DNA of 64,000 bases, taken from Taylorella equigenitalis ATCC 35865. GTDB taxonomy: Bacteria; Pseudomonadota; Gammaproteobacteria; Burkholderiales; Burkholderiaceae_B. The first letter of the stretch is position 1. Every line of letters starts with the position of its first letter. A program made the position numbers and the translations under genes. The notes under the pieces are model-generated. The model was not told where the DNA came from. It saw only the letters and a list, made by a program, of their open reading frames with translations, and searched no databases. The stretch spans positions 1,054,001 through 1,118,000 of the forward strand of contig NC_018108.1 of the NCBI RefSeq assembly GCF_000276685.1, read 5' to 3'. Shown here piece by piece: positions 27,249 through 36,688 of this stretch.

Positions 27249-29844
27249 CTGACACCCTCCCTTCAGTTGGCTCTAACTGTATAAGCTCCATATAATTCTC
27301 ATGTTCAATGCAGTCATCCTTAATAATCGTGTGACCCATCTCACATCTAAAAAAGTTTACGTGTGTAAAGTTAACTTCAGAGAATATTGAGTGAGTGAAA
27401 GTCCCTGTCATCAAATTAGAATTCGTGAAATCAACTTTTGAAAACTTTGAATGCCTAAAGAGAGAATCAGGGACCTCAATACCTGTCATGTCAATATCTA
27501 CAAAACTGGAATGAGAAAGTTCTGAGTTCTCTATGATTGAATTATTAAAAATGCAACCTCTAAAATTTTGTTTTCTTAAAGAACTATTTTTTATATAGCA
27601 TTCAGTAAAATCTATTTTTACTAAGGGGTTATCACTAATTACAGAGAGTGCCTCTAGCCATGATGATTTAAAAGATGAGTTTTCAATATCCGTTAGAGTG
27701 AGAGCAAAACGATAAAAATAATTTTTATTAAAATCACAATTTTCTATACTGCATTCAGTATATGCACATCTTTGCCATTCACAATCTAAATATTCACAGT
27801 CTTTATAACTACTCTGAACCATAGAGAAACCATCGTGAACACATTCTTTGAATTTACAATTCAAAAAGGTTGATTGATGAGCCAGAATCTCTTTGAAGTA
27901 ACAAGATTCAAACTGACATTTAAAAAATGAGTATTCAAAGATAACTAATTTTTCAAATTTACAATTTTTAAAATAGGACCCATCAAATTTTGCTTGATTA
28001 AAATTTGTAGTTAAAAATTCACAATCATCGAATACAACGTTGTTCAGTATGGCAAAAGAAAAAGCTGCCTCATTAAGCTTACACTTAATAAACCTACACC
28101 CTGTTAAATTAGTGCCCTTAAATATGGCAAATGAAAAATCAATATTTTCAAATTCAAGTTTTGATAAATCTGCATCTGTTAGATGAATTCCCTCAACCGA
28201 TTCGGCCTTTGCAATCATTTCAATCAGACCGTCTCTATTTACTTTTCTAGCTAATGAATTTATTAAATATTCACCCTGATCAAATTGAGCAGTTAAAGAC
28301 CACATTTTTTTCTTTAATTTATCAATTCTCTGGTCACTATTTTCTTCAGAATACATCTCTTGTAATTTAGATAGTTTAGTATCCTCAAGATTAGGATTTT
28401 GTTTAATATTTTTTAAATCGCTGGTAGCAAATTCATATAATTCATTTGCCCTTGTTAATTCATCAAATTCTTTATCCACGCCCTTGGACAAAACATATCT
28501 TTTACGTGCAGCTTTTACATCATTAAAGTGATTTCTAAGTTGTTCAACTCTTTCATCTTGCCATTTTTGTTTTTCATTTAAGAACTTTAGGTTTGATCTA
28601 GGCTGAGGACCAACTTCTTGGGGTAAATAATAAGATCCGTCTAATCCAATTTCATTAATATGTTCTCTGGTAATTTTTTTAACATAGTCTTGAAACTTCA
28701 AGAGCTTTTCTGTTAACTCTCCCACTTCTGCTGGTTCAGAATCAAAACCTATATGTTTTACATTCTCTGGTAGTAAATCCTCATCTGAAAAGGCTTTAAG
28801 TGCTGAGGTATAGTGATCCTCTCTCAGAGACATGAACTGCATATAATGATCTGCTGGCTTAGGGGAATGTCCCCACTCTAAAGAGGCTAAAACATGAATA
28901 ATTTCTGTTCCATCATCAAACCAACTAGGGATTGATTCCTGAAAAATCAAAATATATTTTTCTAAATGAGGGACGAGCCAAAGAGTTTTAAGTTTAAGAG
29001 AAACATCAATAACCTCAGCTTCATGATCAGGTGTTTTCTGAAGTTTTACTAGGCAGCGTCCAGACCAAGCAGGAATTATACCTTTCCAAACTTCCTTTTC
29101 GGGATGCATATTAATCACTGAAAAGTTAGTATTATTTGGAAAGCAATCTAGATTTTTAAATATTTGATCATCTTGAGCTGCATTAAACATGGTTGGATCC
29201 ATATCAGGAAAGAAACCTGGGAAGTCTCTTTTCTTCCACTCTTCACTATAAGTGCCAACCTTGCCGAATCTAACTGGCCATACCATGGATTGGGGTCCAA
29301 AGTTATAACTTTTATATTCATCTCTGAGCTCAACAATTAAATGGTTTGGATTTTCAATGTTAGGTAGTATTATTGGTTCATTAGATTGTTCATCATTTTT
29401 TTTAATATACCCCTTACCCATAGGATTGTTCTCAAAGCCCTCACCTCCATAACTATTGGCCCATGTAAGAGGGATTTCCTTAAATTCCTTAGGATTAGTA
29501 ATTTTTTTATCTATATATTCTCTTTCACCGAATACTCTAAGTTGTCGAACCAAATCATTTACTCTGACAGTTAAATCAACCTTAGTTTTGTCTTTAGAAA
29601 AATTTGAATATGCTTTGCCAGAGACCAAAAACTCAGGATTAACTTTAGGAATACCATATTCAATAACTCCACCTGAGTCTAATTCAGTATTAGCTAATTC
29701 CCATAATTTCTGTTCTGATTCAATTACTGGAACAAGCTCTGAAGCATCAACTAAAACTATTATGCTGAGTCCTATCCTAGACTGGCCTCGCCACCTATAG
29801 GGTCTAACTTGAAGACTAAGAGGAAAGGGTTTAGATATTTTCAT
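27238..29844 (-). CDS. DUF2169 adaptor fused to pentapeptide repeats
   Basis: An 868-residue protein. Residues 1 to about 330 match the DUF2169 plan (PFPLSLQVRPYRWRGQ at the start, GKAYS, WANSYGGEGFENNPMGKG, GFGPQ-like NFGPQSM, PHLEKYILIF). DUF2169 proteins are linked to loading of effectors onto VgrG in T6SS clusters. A helical middle follows, then from about residue 560 a long run of pentapeptide repeats. It starts directly after the second vgrG with no gap. The fusion of adaptor and beta-helix and the separate pentapeptide gene next door suggest the two form one assembly; this is inference. Confidence 0.82.
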   Translation of the reverse strand: MKISKPFPLSLQVRPYRWRGQSRIGLSIIVLVDASELVPVIESEQKLWELANTELDSGGVIEYGIPKVNPEFLVSGKAYSNFSKDKTKVDLTVRVNDLVRQLRVFGEREYIDKKITNPKEFKEIPLTWANSYGGEGFENNPMGKGYIKKNDEQSNEPIILPNIENPNHLIVELRDEYKSYNFGPQSMVWPVRFGKVGTYSEEWKKRDFPGFFPDMDPTMFNAAQDDQIFKNLDCFPNNTNFSVINMHPEKEVWKGIIPAWSGRCLVKLQKTPDHEAEVIDVSLKLKTLWLVPHLEKYILIFQESIPSWFDDGTEIIHVLASLEWGHSPKPADHYMQFMSLREDHYTSALKAFSDEDLLPENVKHIGFDSEPAEVGELTEKLLKFQDYVKKITREHINEIGLDGSYYLPQEVGPQPRSNLKFLNEKQKWQDERVEQLRNHFNDVKAARKRYVLSKGVDKEFDELTRANELYEFATSDLKNIKQNPNLEDTKLSKLQEMYSEENSDQRIDKLKKKMWSLTAQFDQGEYLINSLARKVNRDGLIEMIAKAESVEGIHLTDADLSKLEFENIDFSFAIFKGTNLTGCRFIKCKLNEAAFSFAILNNVVFDDCEFLTTNFNQAKFDGSYFKNCKFEKLVIFEYSFFKCQFESCYFKEILAHQSTFLNCKFKECVHDGFSMVQSSYKDCEYLDCEWQRCAYTECSIENCDFNKNYFYRFALTLTDIENSSFKSSWLEALSVISDNPLVKIDFTECYIKNSSLRKQNFRGCIFNNSIIENSELSHSSFVDIDMTGIEVPDSLFRHSKFSKVDFTNSNLMTGTFTHSIFSEVNFTHVNFFRCEMGHTIIKDDCIEHENYMELIQLEPTEGRVSDAS

Positions 29845-29845
29845 A

Positions 29846-32188
29846 TTAAAGGATTACTTTTAAAGCCCTATGCTCTTCTTCTTTATATTCGTCAAAGTCT
29901 ATACCTATCAAGTTACCTGCAATATCTTCTTTATCGTTTGTTTTTATTACACCTTTTAGGTTAAGACCTGCGACACCCGCTTTAAGAAGTTGTTGACTCA
30001 AATCCCTAATAACAAAATTGAACTTGAAATTAGTAAAGTCGTTATAGTAGAGAACCATTTTGTCTTCAAAGCCAGTAATTTTAATTTTTAGTGAATCACT
30101 TTTTTCTTTATGTTCACAAGTTGAATCTAAATTATTCATAATACTGATATGGGTCATCATCGCACCAGCCTCAGATTTGGTATTTTGATTAATACCTAAT
30201 AATGGACCTACAGAACTAAATTTATAATCTCCAACGGTCATACCAACGTTTTGTGCGGTTTGTTGCATTCCCGATCCGCTAACAGTTACAGAAGTTTCTC
30301 CACCCACAGTGACATCTTCATCTATTTCATAACTATTGATACGATTTAACGAAATAGAATCCTTTCTCACACCAGTTATATTTTGCTTAACACCTGTTTT
30401 ATATCCATGGATTGCAGGTTCACCAGTTACTGTAAAAGATTCAGTGCCAGTTGTTGTTTCAGTATTAGGACCTTTATAAGCTCTTTTTTGACGTTTATGA
30501 ACAGTATCTTTACTATGTCCAGAAACTTCTACTGTATGACCTTTATCATGTTGATAGGTTGCTTTACCTGTAACTTTTTTATTCAGTAAACCACCGTAAT
30601 TCCAAGTGTGTGCACCTACGATATTTGTAGCTGATGCACCTCCAACTGAGTGATTACTATCATTTTTAACGTAGTAATCCATATTTTTCTGAGCAACCAT
30701 TTTTAAAAGTTCTTGCCCTAATGCATCTTCAAATAACAAGGAGTTAGCTTGGTCTGATGTTCCATCTTTAGTTCGAGTATGAAAGCCACTTACCGTTGCA
30801 TTGGCTGGTAGCTCAACTGGAGGCATATTATCTGCGTTGTAAAGCCGCCCAACAATAACTGGTCTATCTGGATGCCCCCCTAAGAAATCAATGATTACCT
30901 CTTCGTTGACACGTGGGATTTGCATACCTCCAAAACCACCACCAGCCCATGGGCTTGAAACACGCACCCAGCAAGAACTATCACCATCTTCAATTTGTGC
31001 AGAGTCCCAATGAAATTTAACCTTCACTCGACCATACTCATCTGTATAAATAGATTCACCTGGAGGTCCCATGACAACAGCCGTTTGAGGACCATAGGTA
31101 AAAGGAATTGATGTTACTTTTGGATGACGATATTGAGTAGATGCTGGAATCATTAATACCTTAGTGATTGCATAAGTTTTCTGATTTTCATTTGTTGCGT
31201 ATGAGGCTTCAGAAAAATCGTAGTCAATACTTGTGATTAGGTACTTCTGGTTTTGTGAATCGTTTGGGTGTTTTTCCAGAGATATAGTGCTACCAACTGT
31301 AAGCAGTGGACTATTAGAGGTTCCATGATATTTTTTACTTTGGGCCTCGAATATTTCCACGTTTATATCAGCATATCTTTCACCCTCAGAAGTTTCTGTG
31401 TAATCCCCAATTGAATGATAAAACTCAAGATCAACTCCATGATTATTTTTAAGAGATGAATCTTTCTCTACATACAAACTAGCATCAGGCTTATTTAGGT
31501 TGTAATCAACAGAACTAAATTTAGTAGGTGTGATGCTTAATTTAGGCTGCCATTCATAAAAATGCTCTTCAGTATGATCTAAACCAAGACCATGATCATA
31601 AAAACTTATGCTATCGAATGCCTCGACTGGCTTATGAGAGTTTTTACTATCAGAGATTATAAGTTTATGCTTACCTTCACTATGCTCAAACCAAAAGTAC
31701 ATACCCTCGTGTTCCATTAAGCGGGAAACAAATTCATAATCAGTCTCATCATATTGAACGCAATATCCCCACTCACGATAACTTTCTTCTGTATTAATTT
31801 CCAACTCAAAGGGATATTCTTCAAGAGTTTCTTTGATTACTTGAGGAATGTTCTTCTTTTGAAAAATCTTGTAGTGATTAGTTTTTGTAGCAAGCCATAA
31901 CCATGGTCTTACGATAGCCTCGAAAATAAAATATCTTTCAGTTGTTGTTTCTTGACCCACACGTTTTGCTTGAGTAACTAATCCACTAAGAAATCTGCTT
32001 TTACCACTGTTATCAACTGTAAGTGTTAACTCTTTTCCAATAAGTGAACGTGCATCAAAATTTTTGTCCTTGCTTAGGAATTCAAGTTTAAATTCATAGA
32101 GTGATGATAAAGATTCATTGCCAATCAAAGATCTAAATAACAAACTTTCTGAATCAAAAGAACCGCTAATTTTGTAAGTTCTACTCAT
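29846..32188 (-). CDS. vgrG: T6SS spike protein VgrG (second copy)
   Basis: A 780-residue VgrG. The N-terminal gp27-like part includes YCVQYDETDYEFVSRLMEHEGMYFWF; the OB-fold has EYGRVKVKFHWDSAQ, CWVRVSSPWAGGGFGG, and PRVNEEVIIDFLGGHPDRPVIVGR; then a Gly/Thr-rich spike and a C-terminal domain of about 200 residues of unknown role. GGAGAA precedes the ATG. Trimeric VgrG forms the puncturing tip of the T6SS tube. It follows the PAAR-like gene by 12 bases. Its C-terminal part ends LKGVIKTN...GNLIGIDFDEY and resembles the C-terminal regions of the first VgrG and of the VgrG part of the fusion, so it is a spike element and not a toxin. Confidence 0.93.
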   Translation of the reverse strand: MSRTYKISGSFDSESLLFRSLIGNESLSSLYEFKLEFLSKDKNFDARSLIGKELTLTVDNSGKSRFLSGLVTQAKRVGQETTTERYFIFEAIVRPWLWLATKTNHYKIFQKKNIPQVIKETLEEYPFELEINTEESYREWGYCVQYDETDYEFVSRLMEHEGMYFWFEHSEGKHKLIISDSKNSHKPVEAFDSISFYDHGLGLDHTEEHFYEWQPKLSITPTKFSSVDYNLNKPDASLYVEKDSSLKNNHGVDLEFYHSIGDYTETSEGERYADINVEIFEAQSKKYHGTSNSPLLTVGSTISLEKHPNDSQNQKYLITSIDYDFSEASYATNENQKTYAITKVLMIPASTQYRHPKVTSIPFTYGPQTAVVMGPPGESIYTDEYGRVKVKFHWDSAQIEDGDSSCWVRVSSPWAGGGFGGMQIPRVNEEVIIDFLGGHPDRPVIVGRLYNADNMPPVELPANATVSGFHTRTKDGTSDQANSLLFEDALGQELLKMVAQKNMDYYVKNDSNHSVGGASATNIVGAHTWNYGGLLNKKVTGKATYQHDKGHTVEVSGHSKDTVHKRQKRAYKGPNTETTTGTESFTVTGEPAIHGYKTGVKQNITGVRKDSISLNRINSYEIDEDVTVGGETSVTVSGSGMQQTAQNVGMTVGDYKFSSVGPLLGINQNTKSEAGAMMTHISIMNNLDSTCEHKEKSDSLKIKITGFEDKMVLYYNDFTNFKFNFVIRDLSQQLLKAGVAGLNLKGVIKTNDKEDIAGNLIGIDFDEYKEEEHRALKVIL

Positions 32189-32200
32189 TTAATTCTCCAT

Positions 32201-32593
32201 TTAAGCGGCCAGAATAGTGATATTCGGACAACTAGGGACAACCGTGAATCCTACGGTGTTTATGTTATTTTGGGGACCACCACATCCCATGCGGTTAGCA
32301 GGAGTGCCAAAAATCAGTGTTGTATATGAATTCATTAATACTCTTCTACTAGTTGCAGAAACAGTTTGAGAAATTAGCCCCATTGCAACTCCTGGCAAAT
32401 CACCAACCGTCACTGGTATCTGAGTAGCCAAATTGTGAGCAAACACACTGTTAAAAAGCACATTTATGGCAACAGGAATTGCAGCCATAGGGAATGCCAA
32501 ATCAGGGTATGGAATTGGTATTAAAGCAGGCGGAGTCTTACAAACATCTGGGAATGCAAAATCAAGACCGACCATTTGATTAGTAGCAAACAT
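32201..32593 (-). CDS. DUF4150 PAAR-like spike-sharpening protein
   Basis: A 130-residue protein of the DUF4150/PAAR-like type: N-terminal DFAFPDVCKTPP, a Pro-rich middle (IPIPYPDLAFP), a hydrophobic segment, and a C-terminal CGGPQNN with PSCPNITI. It should cap the VgrG trimer with a sharp metal-bound cone. AAGGAAA precedes the ATG. Its place between two vgrG genes supports this. Confidence 0.85.
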   Translation of the reverse strand: MFATNQMVGLDFAFPDVCKTPPALIPIPYPDLAFPMAAIPVAINVLFNSVFAHNLATQIPVTVGDLPGVAMGLISQTVSATSRRVLMNSYTTLIFGTPANRMGCGGPQNNINTVGFTVVPSCPNITILAA

Positions 32594-32607
32594 AAAATTT
32601 CCTTAAA

Positions 32608-34953
32608 CTATGGGTTTTTAAAAACCACACCAATAATTACATTCTTGACTATATCGCCGCTAGATTTTTTAAAAGCTTTTTTAAGTTTTATTCCTGTTAT
32701 ATCGCCCTTAAGTTGTGAGTTTTCACATTGATTAACTAAACCTGCGATTTTCACACCTGATATACCAATTTTATTTACTTGTGCAGCTTCGCTTAAACCT
32801 GTAAGGGATAATCCTAAATTAATATTATTTGTACTCTGTACAGTTGCAGTATTCTTGAAAAGGGCAACGTCAATTTTTTGAGTATGATCTTCAGTTACAC
32901 AAGGTGAGGTATGAGTAATAATCAAGCTCTTAACGGTCATATTCGAGCCAGCTTTATTTTCATGATCTGTCTTAGATGAAATCGTAGTATCACCTTTCAC
33001 ATCTATAGATGCTAATCCACCACTCTGAATTTCAATAGGTCCACCACTTACAGATTTACTATAAACAGACCCAACTGTATAAGTTTCGCCTCCTGAAACA
33101 GTTCTCTTAACGGTACTTTTAGCACTGTGGGTGTAGTCAGTGTTCACAGTACGATTTCTTCCTGCTCCATAGGTATATGTTGCTAATCCTTCATCAACAT
33201 TTCGCACAAATCCACGGCCCATATTTATCGTAGCATTTGAACCAATTGAGTGAGAGCGTGGTCCTTCAACGATTTCGTCAGAGGTCCCTATAATAGTCCT
33301 TACTTGATTAGCCTCATTAGTTTCGGTAGAAGCATCTTTAAAAATATTATCGTCATATCCACCCACGGACAAATCAGTTGTTCCGCCGTGAGTACCTTGC
33401 TGTTCACCCGCTACACTGATATCTTCATTGTTTTTAACCAATGTGTCCATGTCTTTCTGTGCTTGGAAACTTAGTTTCTCATCGCCTGGTTTATCTTCCA
33501 TGAGCATCTGATTGAATGTAGACGAATCGCCATATTTTGAACGAGTGACGGTACCGCTTTGCGTTGCATTTGCAGGAAATTCCAATGCAGGCATATTGTT
33601 CGCATTGTACACACGGCCAATCACCATAGGTCTATCAATATGTGCTCCTACAAATCCCACAATAACTTCATCTCCGATACGTGGAATTTGAACGCCACCA
33701 AATCCACCGCCCGCCCATGGGCTAGATACGCGAAGCCAGCACGAACTATTGTCATCTGATTTACCCTTGCGGTCCCAGTGGAATTGAACTTTGATGCGCC
33801 CATATTTATCGGTATAAATTTCTTCGCCTTGAACACCGACAACTCTAGCTGTCATTGGTCCCTGAGCTTTTGGAATTGGTGTAATTTTGGGAGCCCTAAA
33901 TTGAATCTCTTTTGGCAATGCATGCATTTTCACGTGCATGTGGTGAAGTTCGGGAGCATTGCCACCAGCAGAGGCATACTGATTTTCATGCAAGGTAAAT
34001 TCAGTACTCAGAATCACATACGGATTTTTAGCATCCTGAATGCGATCCACGGAAAAAGTAGAACCGCAACTCACAAGCGGATAATTCGTTTCAACTAGTA
34101 CAGTCCTTGCTTTCCACGCTTCACTCTCAGCGGCAACCTTAACGTATTTCTCACCGTCTTCAAGCTCAATATAACCTGGAAGTGGATCGTAAATCTCCAT
34201 CTTACGTCCATTATTTTTATTAATAGAATGCGAAACATCTAGTTTTGCTTTCGATTTCTCAAAATCATAATCGACCATGGTGTGTTCATTGCTGTAAAGA
34301 GAATCTACATTCCCCCAAGCAGTTATAACAGGTCCATGCGATGGCAATACCTGATCTTCCGCATGATACGTCAATGTAGATTCACCTGCTATATCTTTAT
34401 GGACCGCACTACAATCAGTGAATATTAACTTATGCTCTCCATCAGTATGCTCAAAGAAGTAATAAATACCTTCATACTCACATAAGCGACTTATAAACGC
34501 AAAATCACTTTCTCCATACTGAACACAATATGGCCAAGTCCTGTAGCTGTCCATGGTCTTGAACTCATGCTTAAACGGATACTTTTCTAGCACTTCCTCA
34601 ATAATATCTGGAACTGAAATCTTCTGGAAAATCCGATTATTTTGAGTTTGCGTAGCTAGCCACAACCATGGACGAAGCTGAAATCGATACACATGTTCAC
34701 GCTTAGTGGTGTTCAAAGGTTCAAGGTATTGTGCATTAATAACCAACCCTTGGAAGTATCTTTTCCCCTGATCAATATCAACCGTAATATCAATCATAGT
34801 GCCTAAAATCTTCTCTAAATCTAGATTACCTTTCTCTGAAACGAGATCTACAGTGTAATCAAATAAATCAGAAAGTTTTTCTACTCCCTCTAGGGATTTA
34901 AACTTTAATTCATCACCATAAACGGTGCTAGCTACTAAGTGACGTTCAGACAT
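32608..34953 (-). CDS. vgrG: T6SS spike protein VgrG (first copy)
   Basis: A 781-residue VgrG, first gene of the module read on this strand after the upstream gap. It shows YCVQYGESDFAFISRLCEYEGIYYFF, KYGRIKVQFHWDRKG, CWLRVSSPWAGGGFGG and PRIGDEVIVGFVGAHIDRPMVIGR. The spike part is Gly/Thr-rich, and the C-terminal domain is of the same type as in the second copy. The start has only a weak ribosome site. A 7-base inverted repeat about 105 bases upstream (35059-35078) may be an operator. Confidence 0.93.
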   Translation of the reverse strand: MSERHLVASTVYGDELKFKSLEGVEKLSDLFDYTVDLVSEKGNLDLEKILGTMIDITVDIDQGKRYFQGLVINAQYLEPLNTTKREHVYRFQLRPWLWLATQTQNNRIFQKISVPDIIEEVLEKYPFKHEFKTMDSYRTWPYCVQYGESDFAFISRLCEYEGIYYFFEHTDGEHKLIFTDCSAVHKDIAGESTLTYHAEDQVLPSHGPVITAWGNVDSLYSNEHTMVDYDFEKSKAKLDVSHSINKNNGRKMEIYDPLPGYIELEDGEKYVKVAAESEAWKARTVLVETNYPLVSCGSTFSVDRIQDAKNPYVILSTEFTLHENQYASAGGNAPELHHMHVKMHALPKEIQFRAPKITPIPKAQGPMTARVVGVQGEEIYTDKYGRIKVQFHWDRKGKSDDNSSCWLRVSSPWAGGGFGGVQIPRIGDEVIVGFVGAHIDRPMVIGRVYNANNMPALEFPANATQSGTVTRSKYGDSSTFNQMLMEDKPGDEKLSFQAQKDMDTLVKNNEDISVAGEQQGTHGGTTDLSVGGYDDNIFKDASTETNEANQVRTIIGTSDEIVEGPRSHSIGSNATINMGRGFVRNVDEGLATYTYGAGRNRTVNTDYTHSAKSTVKRTVSGGETYTVGSVYSKSVSGGPIEIQSGGLASIDVKGDTTISSKTDHENKAGSNMTVKSLIITHTSPCVTEDHTQKIDVALFKNTATVQSTNNINLGLSLTGLSEAAQVNKIGISGVKIAGLVNQCENSQLKGDITGIKLKKAFKKSSGDIVKNVIIGVVFKNP

Positions 34954-35294
34954 AATTTAAGCCAATATATAAAAGACGGTTGGGCAAATTGATATAGTCG
35001 TGCTAAGAGTCTAAGTCCCAGGGTTCTCAGAAACCACTAATCTACGACATAATCAATCTACGTAAAATTACTTACGTATCAATTCTATTATATGAATTTT
35101 AAGTTTTCATTACACATATGGATAAATCAAGTAAAATCATATAGTTATCTGAAATAGATTTAACAGACTGAAACTATTTTTACAAATTTTATGATTTATG
35201 AGTTAATTTTTTGGCTAAGTCTGTGGCTTGGTCTGAGGTTTATTGTAGACTTAGAGGAGGATGTTATGTATTCAGAATAAGGGTTAGCCACCTC
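34954..35294. other. Intergenic region upstream of the T6SS tip operon
   Basis: No gene is seen. It is AT-rich and contains TACGTAA-n6-TTACGTA (35059-35078) and a longer-range repeat CTAAGTCT/AGACTTAG (35214-35255) just after the DUF3540 gene, which could stop its transcript. Confidence 0.5.
35059..35078. promoter_or_regulatory. Inverted repeat upstream of vgrG, possible operator
   Basis: TACGTAA, six bases, TTACGTA: a perfect 7-base inverted repeat 106 bases before the vgrG start. No matching regulator is in the window. Confidence 0.4.
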
Positions 35295-35996
35295 CTAACC
35301 CATGTGGATTTGCTCACTATCAACCTTAACGAGTTCGCCAGCGGTAACCATAGTGTACTTCGAATGCACACGAGCACTGTCTTCAGCTTGATAGTCAATG
35401 GTACCTGCACGAGTCTGATCAATCTGCTCAGTTATACGAACTGTATTTCTACTCATCTGTGCCAGCCTATCAGTAATCAGCTCATAAACTTTACCTACAA
35501 ATCTAAAAATACTGACGGTTGACCTAAGTTCACTACCAACATAATCCGCAGAATCAACAACCACCTCCGCTGTGTTTGATTTCATTTGTAGGTGATCAGA
35601 TTTCAAATCAACTTTTTTACTTGCACGAAACGAAAGCTCTTCGGCTTGAATCGTCAAGTTTCCAGGAATTTTTACTTTCGAGTTTGAAGTCTCTTTTTGT
35701 TTTACGATGGCAATGATAAAGAGTTCATCACTATTTGGACCACTTACTAAAACCTTATCTCCCACGGAAGGCTCTAGCAAACAGCTCGCAGCTCTTTCGC
35801 AAGAAAGGACATTACCATCCAAAGAAACAGAATATGATTGATTTTCTTCAGAATAATTAATGACCTCACAAATTGAGTGAATAGCCTCATTTTTAGAAAT
35901 ATGAGCTCTTTGAACACTCATAAGTTTTTCTAAGTCACTAACTACCTTAGTAAGTTGTGATTGAACATCAGGATTTTGTGAATCTTCAGTCTTCAT
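35295..35996 (-). CDS. DUF3540 protein of the T6SS tip module
   Basis: A 233-residue protein with a helical N-terminus, a barrel-like segment SVSLDGNVLSCERAASCLLEPSVGDKVLVSG that looks like an OB-fold, a beta-rich end with ADYVGSELRSTVSIFRFVGKVYELI and a C-terminal helix. This is the DUF3540 plan, a family that accompanies DUF2169, DUF4150, pentapeptide proteins and VgrG. The role in the module is unknown to me. It is separated from vgrG by 341 bases, so may have its own promoter. Confidence 0.78.
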   Translation of the reverse strand: MKTEDSQNPDVQSQLTKVVSDLEKLMSVQRAHISKNEAIHSICEVINYSEENQSYSVSLDGNVLSCERAASCLLEPSVGDKVLVSGPNSDELFIIAIVKQKETSNSKVKIPGNLTIQAEELSFRASKKVDLKSDHLQMKSNTAEVVVDSADYVGSELRSTVSIFRFVGKVYELITDRLAQMSRNTVRITEQIDQTRAGTIDYQAEDSARVHSKYTMVTAGELVKVDSEQIHMG

Positions 35997-36119
35997 TCAG
36001 TGTGGTATAAGATTTAAATGGAGATAATTAGGAATTATAGTGTTATTAAATGACAGAAAAAATTCGATTTCTATTCACAAAATAATGTGAATTTATTTCA
36101 TGGCCTTTAACTCTTCTGC
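35997..36119. other. Short intergenic stretch after DUF3540 start
   Basis: AT-rich; it should contain the DUF3540 promoter. No ORF is seen. Confidence 0.4.
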
Positions 36120-36203
36120 TTAACTTAACTTTACATATCTGACCATAGTATAAACAAGAACCCATACTGCAACGGCATAGAAAGTCAAAACAAAAGTAAG
36201 CAT
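36120..36203 (-). CDS. Small membrane protein of 27 residues (candidate)
   Basis: The minus strand has AAGGA seven bases before an ATG (36203) and an open frame of 27 codons ending at TAA. The product starts MLTFVLTFYAVAVWVLV and ends RYVKLS: one hydrophobic helix with a basic cytoplasmic-type tail, as in small subunits such as CydX or KdpF, though it matches neither in sequence as far as I can tell. It lies 22 bases after a similar ORF. Confidence 0.5.
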   Translation of the reverse strand: MLTFVLTFYAVAVWVLVYTMVRYVKLS

Positions 36204-36225
36204 CTTTATTCCTTAATACGAAATC

Positions 36226-36318
36226 TTAATAGGCTACCCATAAAGAACAACCCAAAAGAAATAAAATTAGTGAAAGAAAATAATAAAACCTTAGGGAATA
36301 ATACAACTCACTAATCAT
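36226..36318 (-). CDS. Small membrane protein of 30 residues (candidate)
   Basis: An ATG at 36318 opens 30 codons: a short polar start (MISELYYSLRFYY), then a helix LSLILFLLGCSLWVAY. The ribosome site is weak. It sits directly upstream of the 27-residue ORF on the same strand, after the ubiK terminator. The pair could be one transcript. Confidence 0.38.
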   Translation of the reverse strand: MISELYYSLRFYYFLSLILFLLGCSLWVAY

Positions 36319-36383
36319 TGTAACAAGAATAGCAATTAGAGATAACTTTAAACGAAAGCGGACGTCTCAAGGTGTATTGCTAC

Positions 36384-36408
36384 AAAAAAGGGCAGAAAAA
36401 ATCTGCCC
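36384..36408 (-). terminator. Rho-independent terminator of clpB-ubiK
   Basis: Read on the minus strand: GGGCAGA, a five-T loop, TCTGCCC, then TTTTTTG. Confidence 0.9.
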
Positions 36409-36423
36409 CCATACGCTTAAAAA

Positions 36424-36648
36424 CTAAGATTTACTCGCAAGCTGTTCTTCAAGTTGCTCTACTCGCTCTCTGAGCCTTTCTACCATAGCCCTTTGAACTT
36501 CAAATTCTTCACGTGTAACTAAATCCATTTTGCTAAAAGTCTGAGCCATAAAAGCCTTAACGTTTTTTTCTATATCAGCTGCTGGACTGTTACGAATCAA
36601 ATCCTGAATCTTAGACTGCAAATCTTCAAAAAAATTTTTTTTATTCAT
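36424..36648 (-). CDS. ubiK: Ubiquinone biosynthesis accessory factor UbiK
   Basis: A 74-residue protein of the BMFP/YqiC family. The C-terminal half (from REEFEVQRAMVERLRERVEQ) is the charged trimeric coiled coil typical of UbiK; the N-terminus starts NFFEDLQSKIQDL. UbiK assists assembly of the aerobic ubiquinone biosynthetic complex with UbiJ. GGAGACAGG is upstream of the ATG. It follows clpB by 40 bases on the same strand and ends in a strong terminator. Confidence 0.88.
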   Translation of the reverse strand: MNKKNFFEDLQSKIQDLIRNSPAADIEKNVKAFMAQTFSKMDLVTREEFEVQRAMVERLRERVEQLEEQLASKS

Positions 36649-36688
36649 ACCTGTCTCCTATGTTAGGGTCACACGATAACAACCCTAA

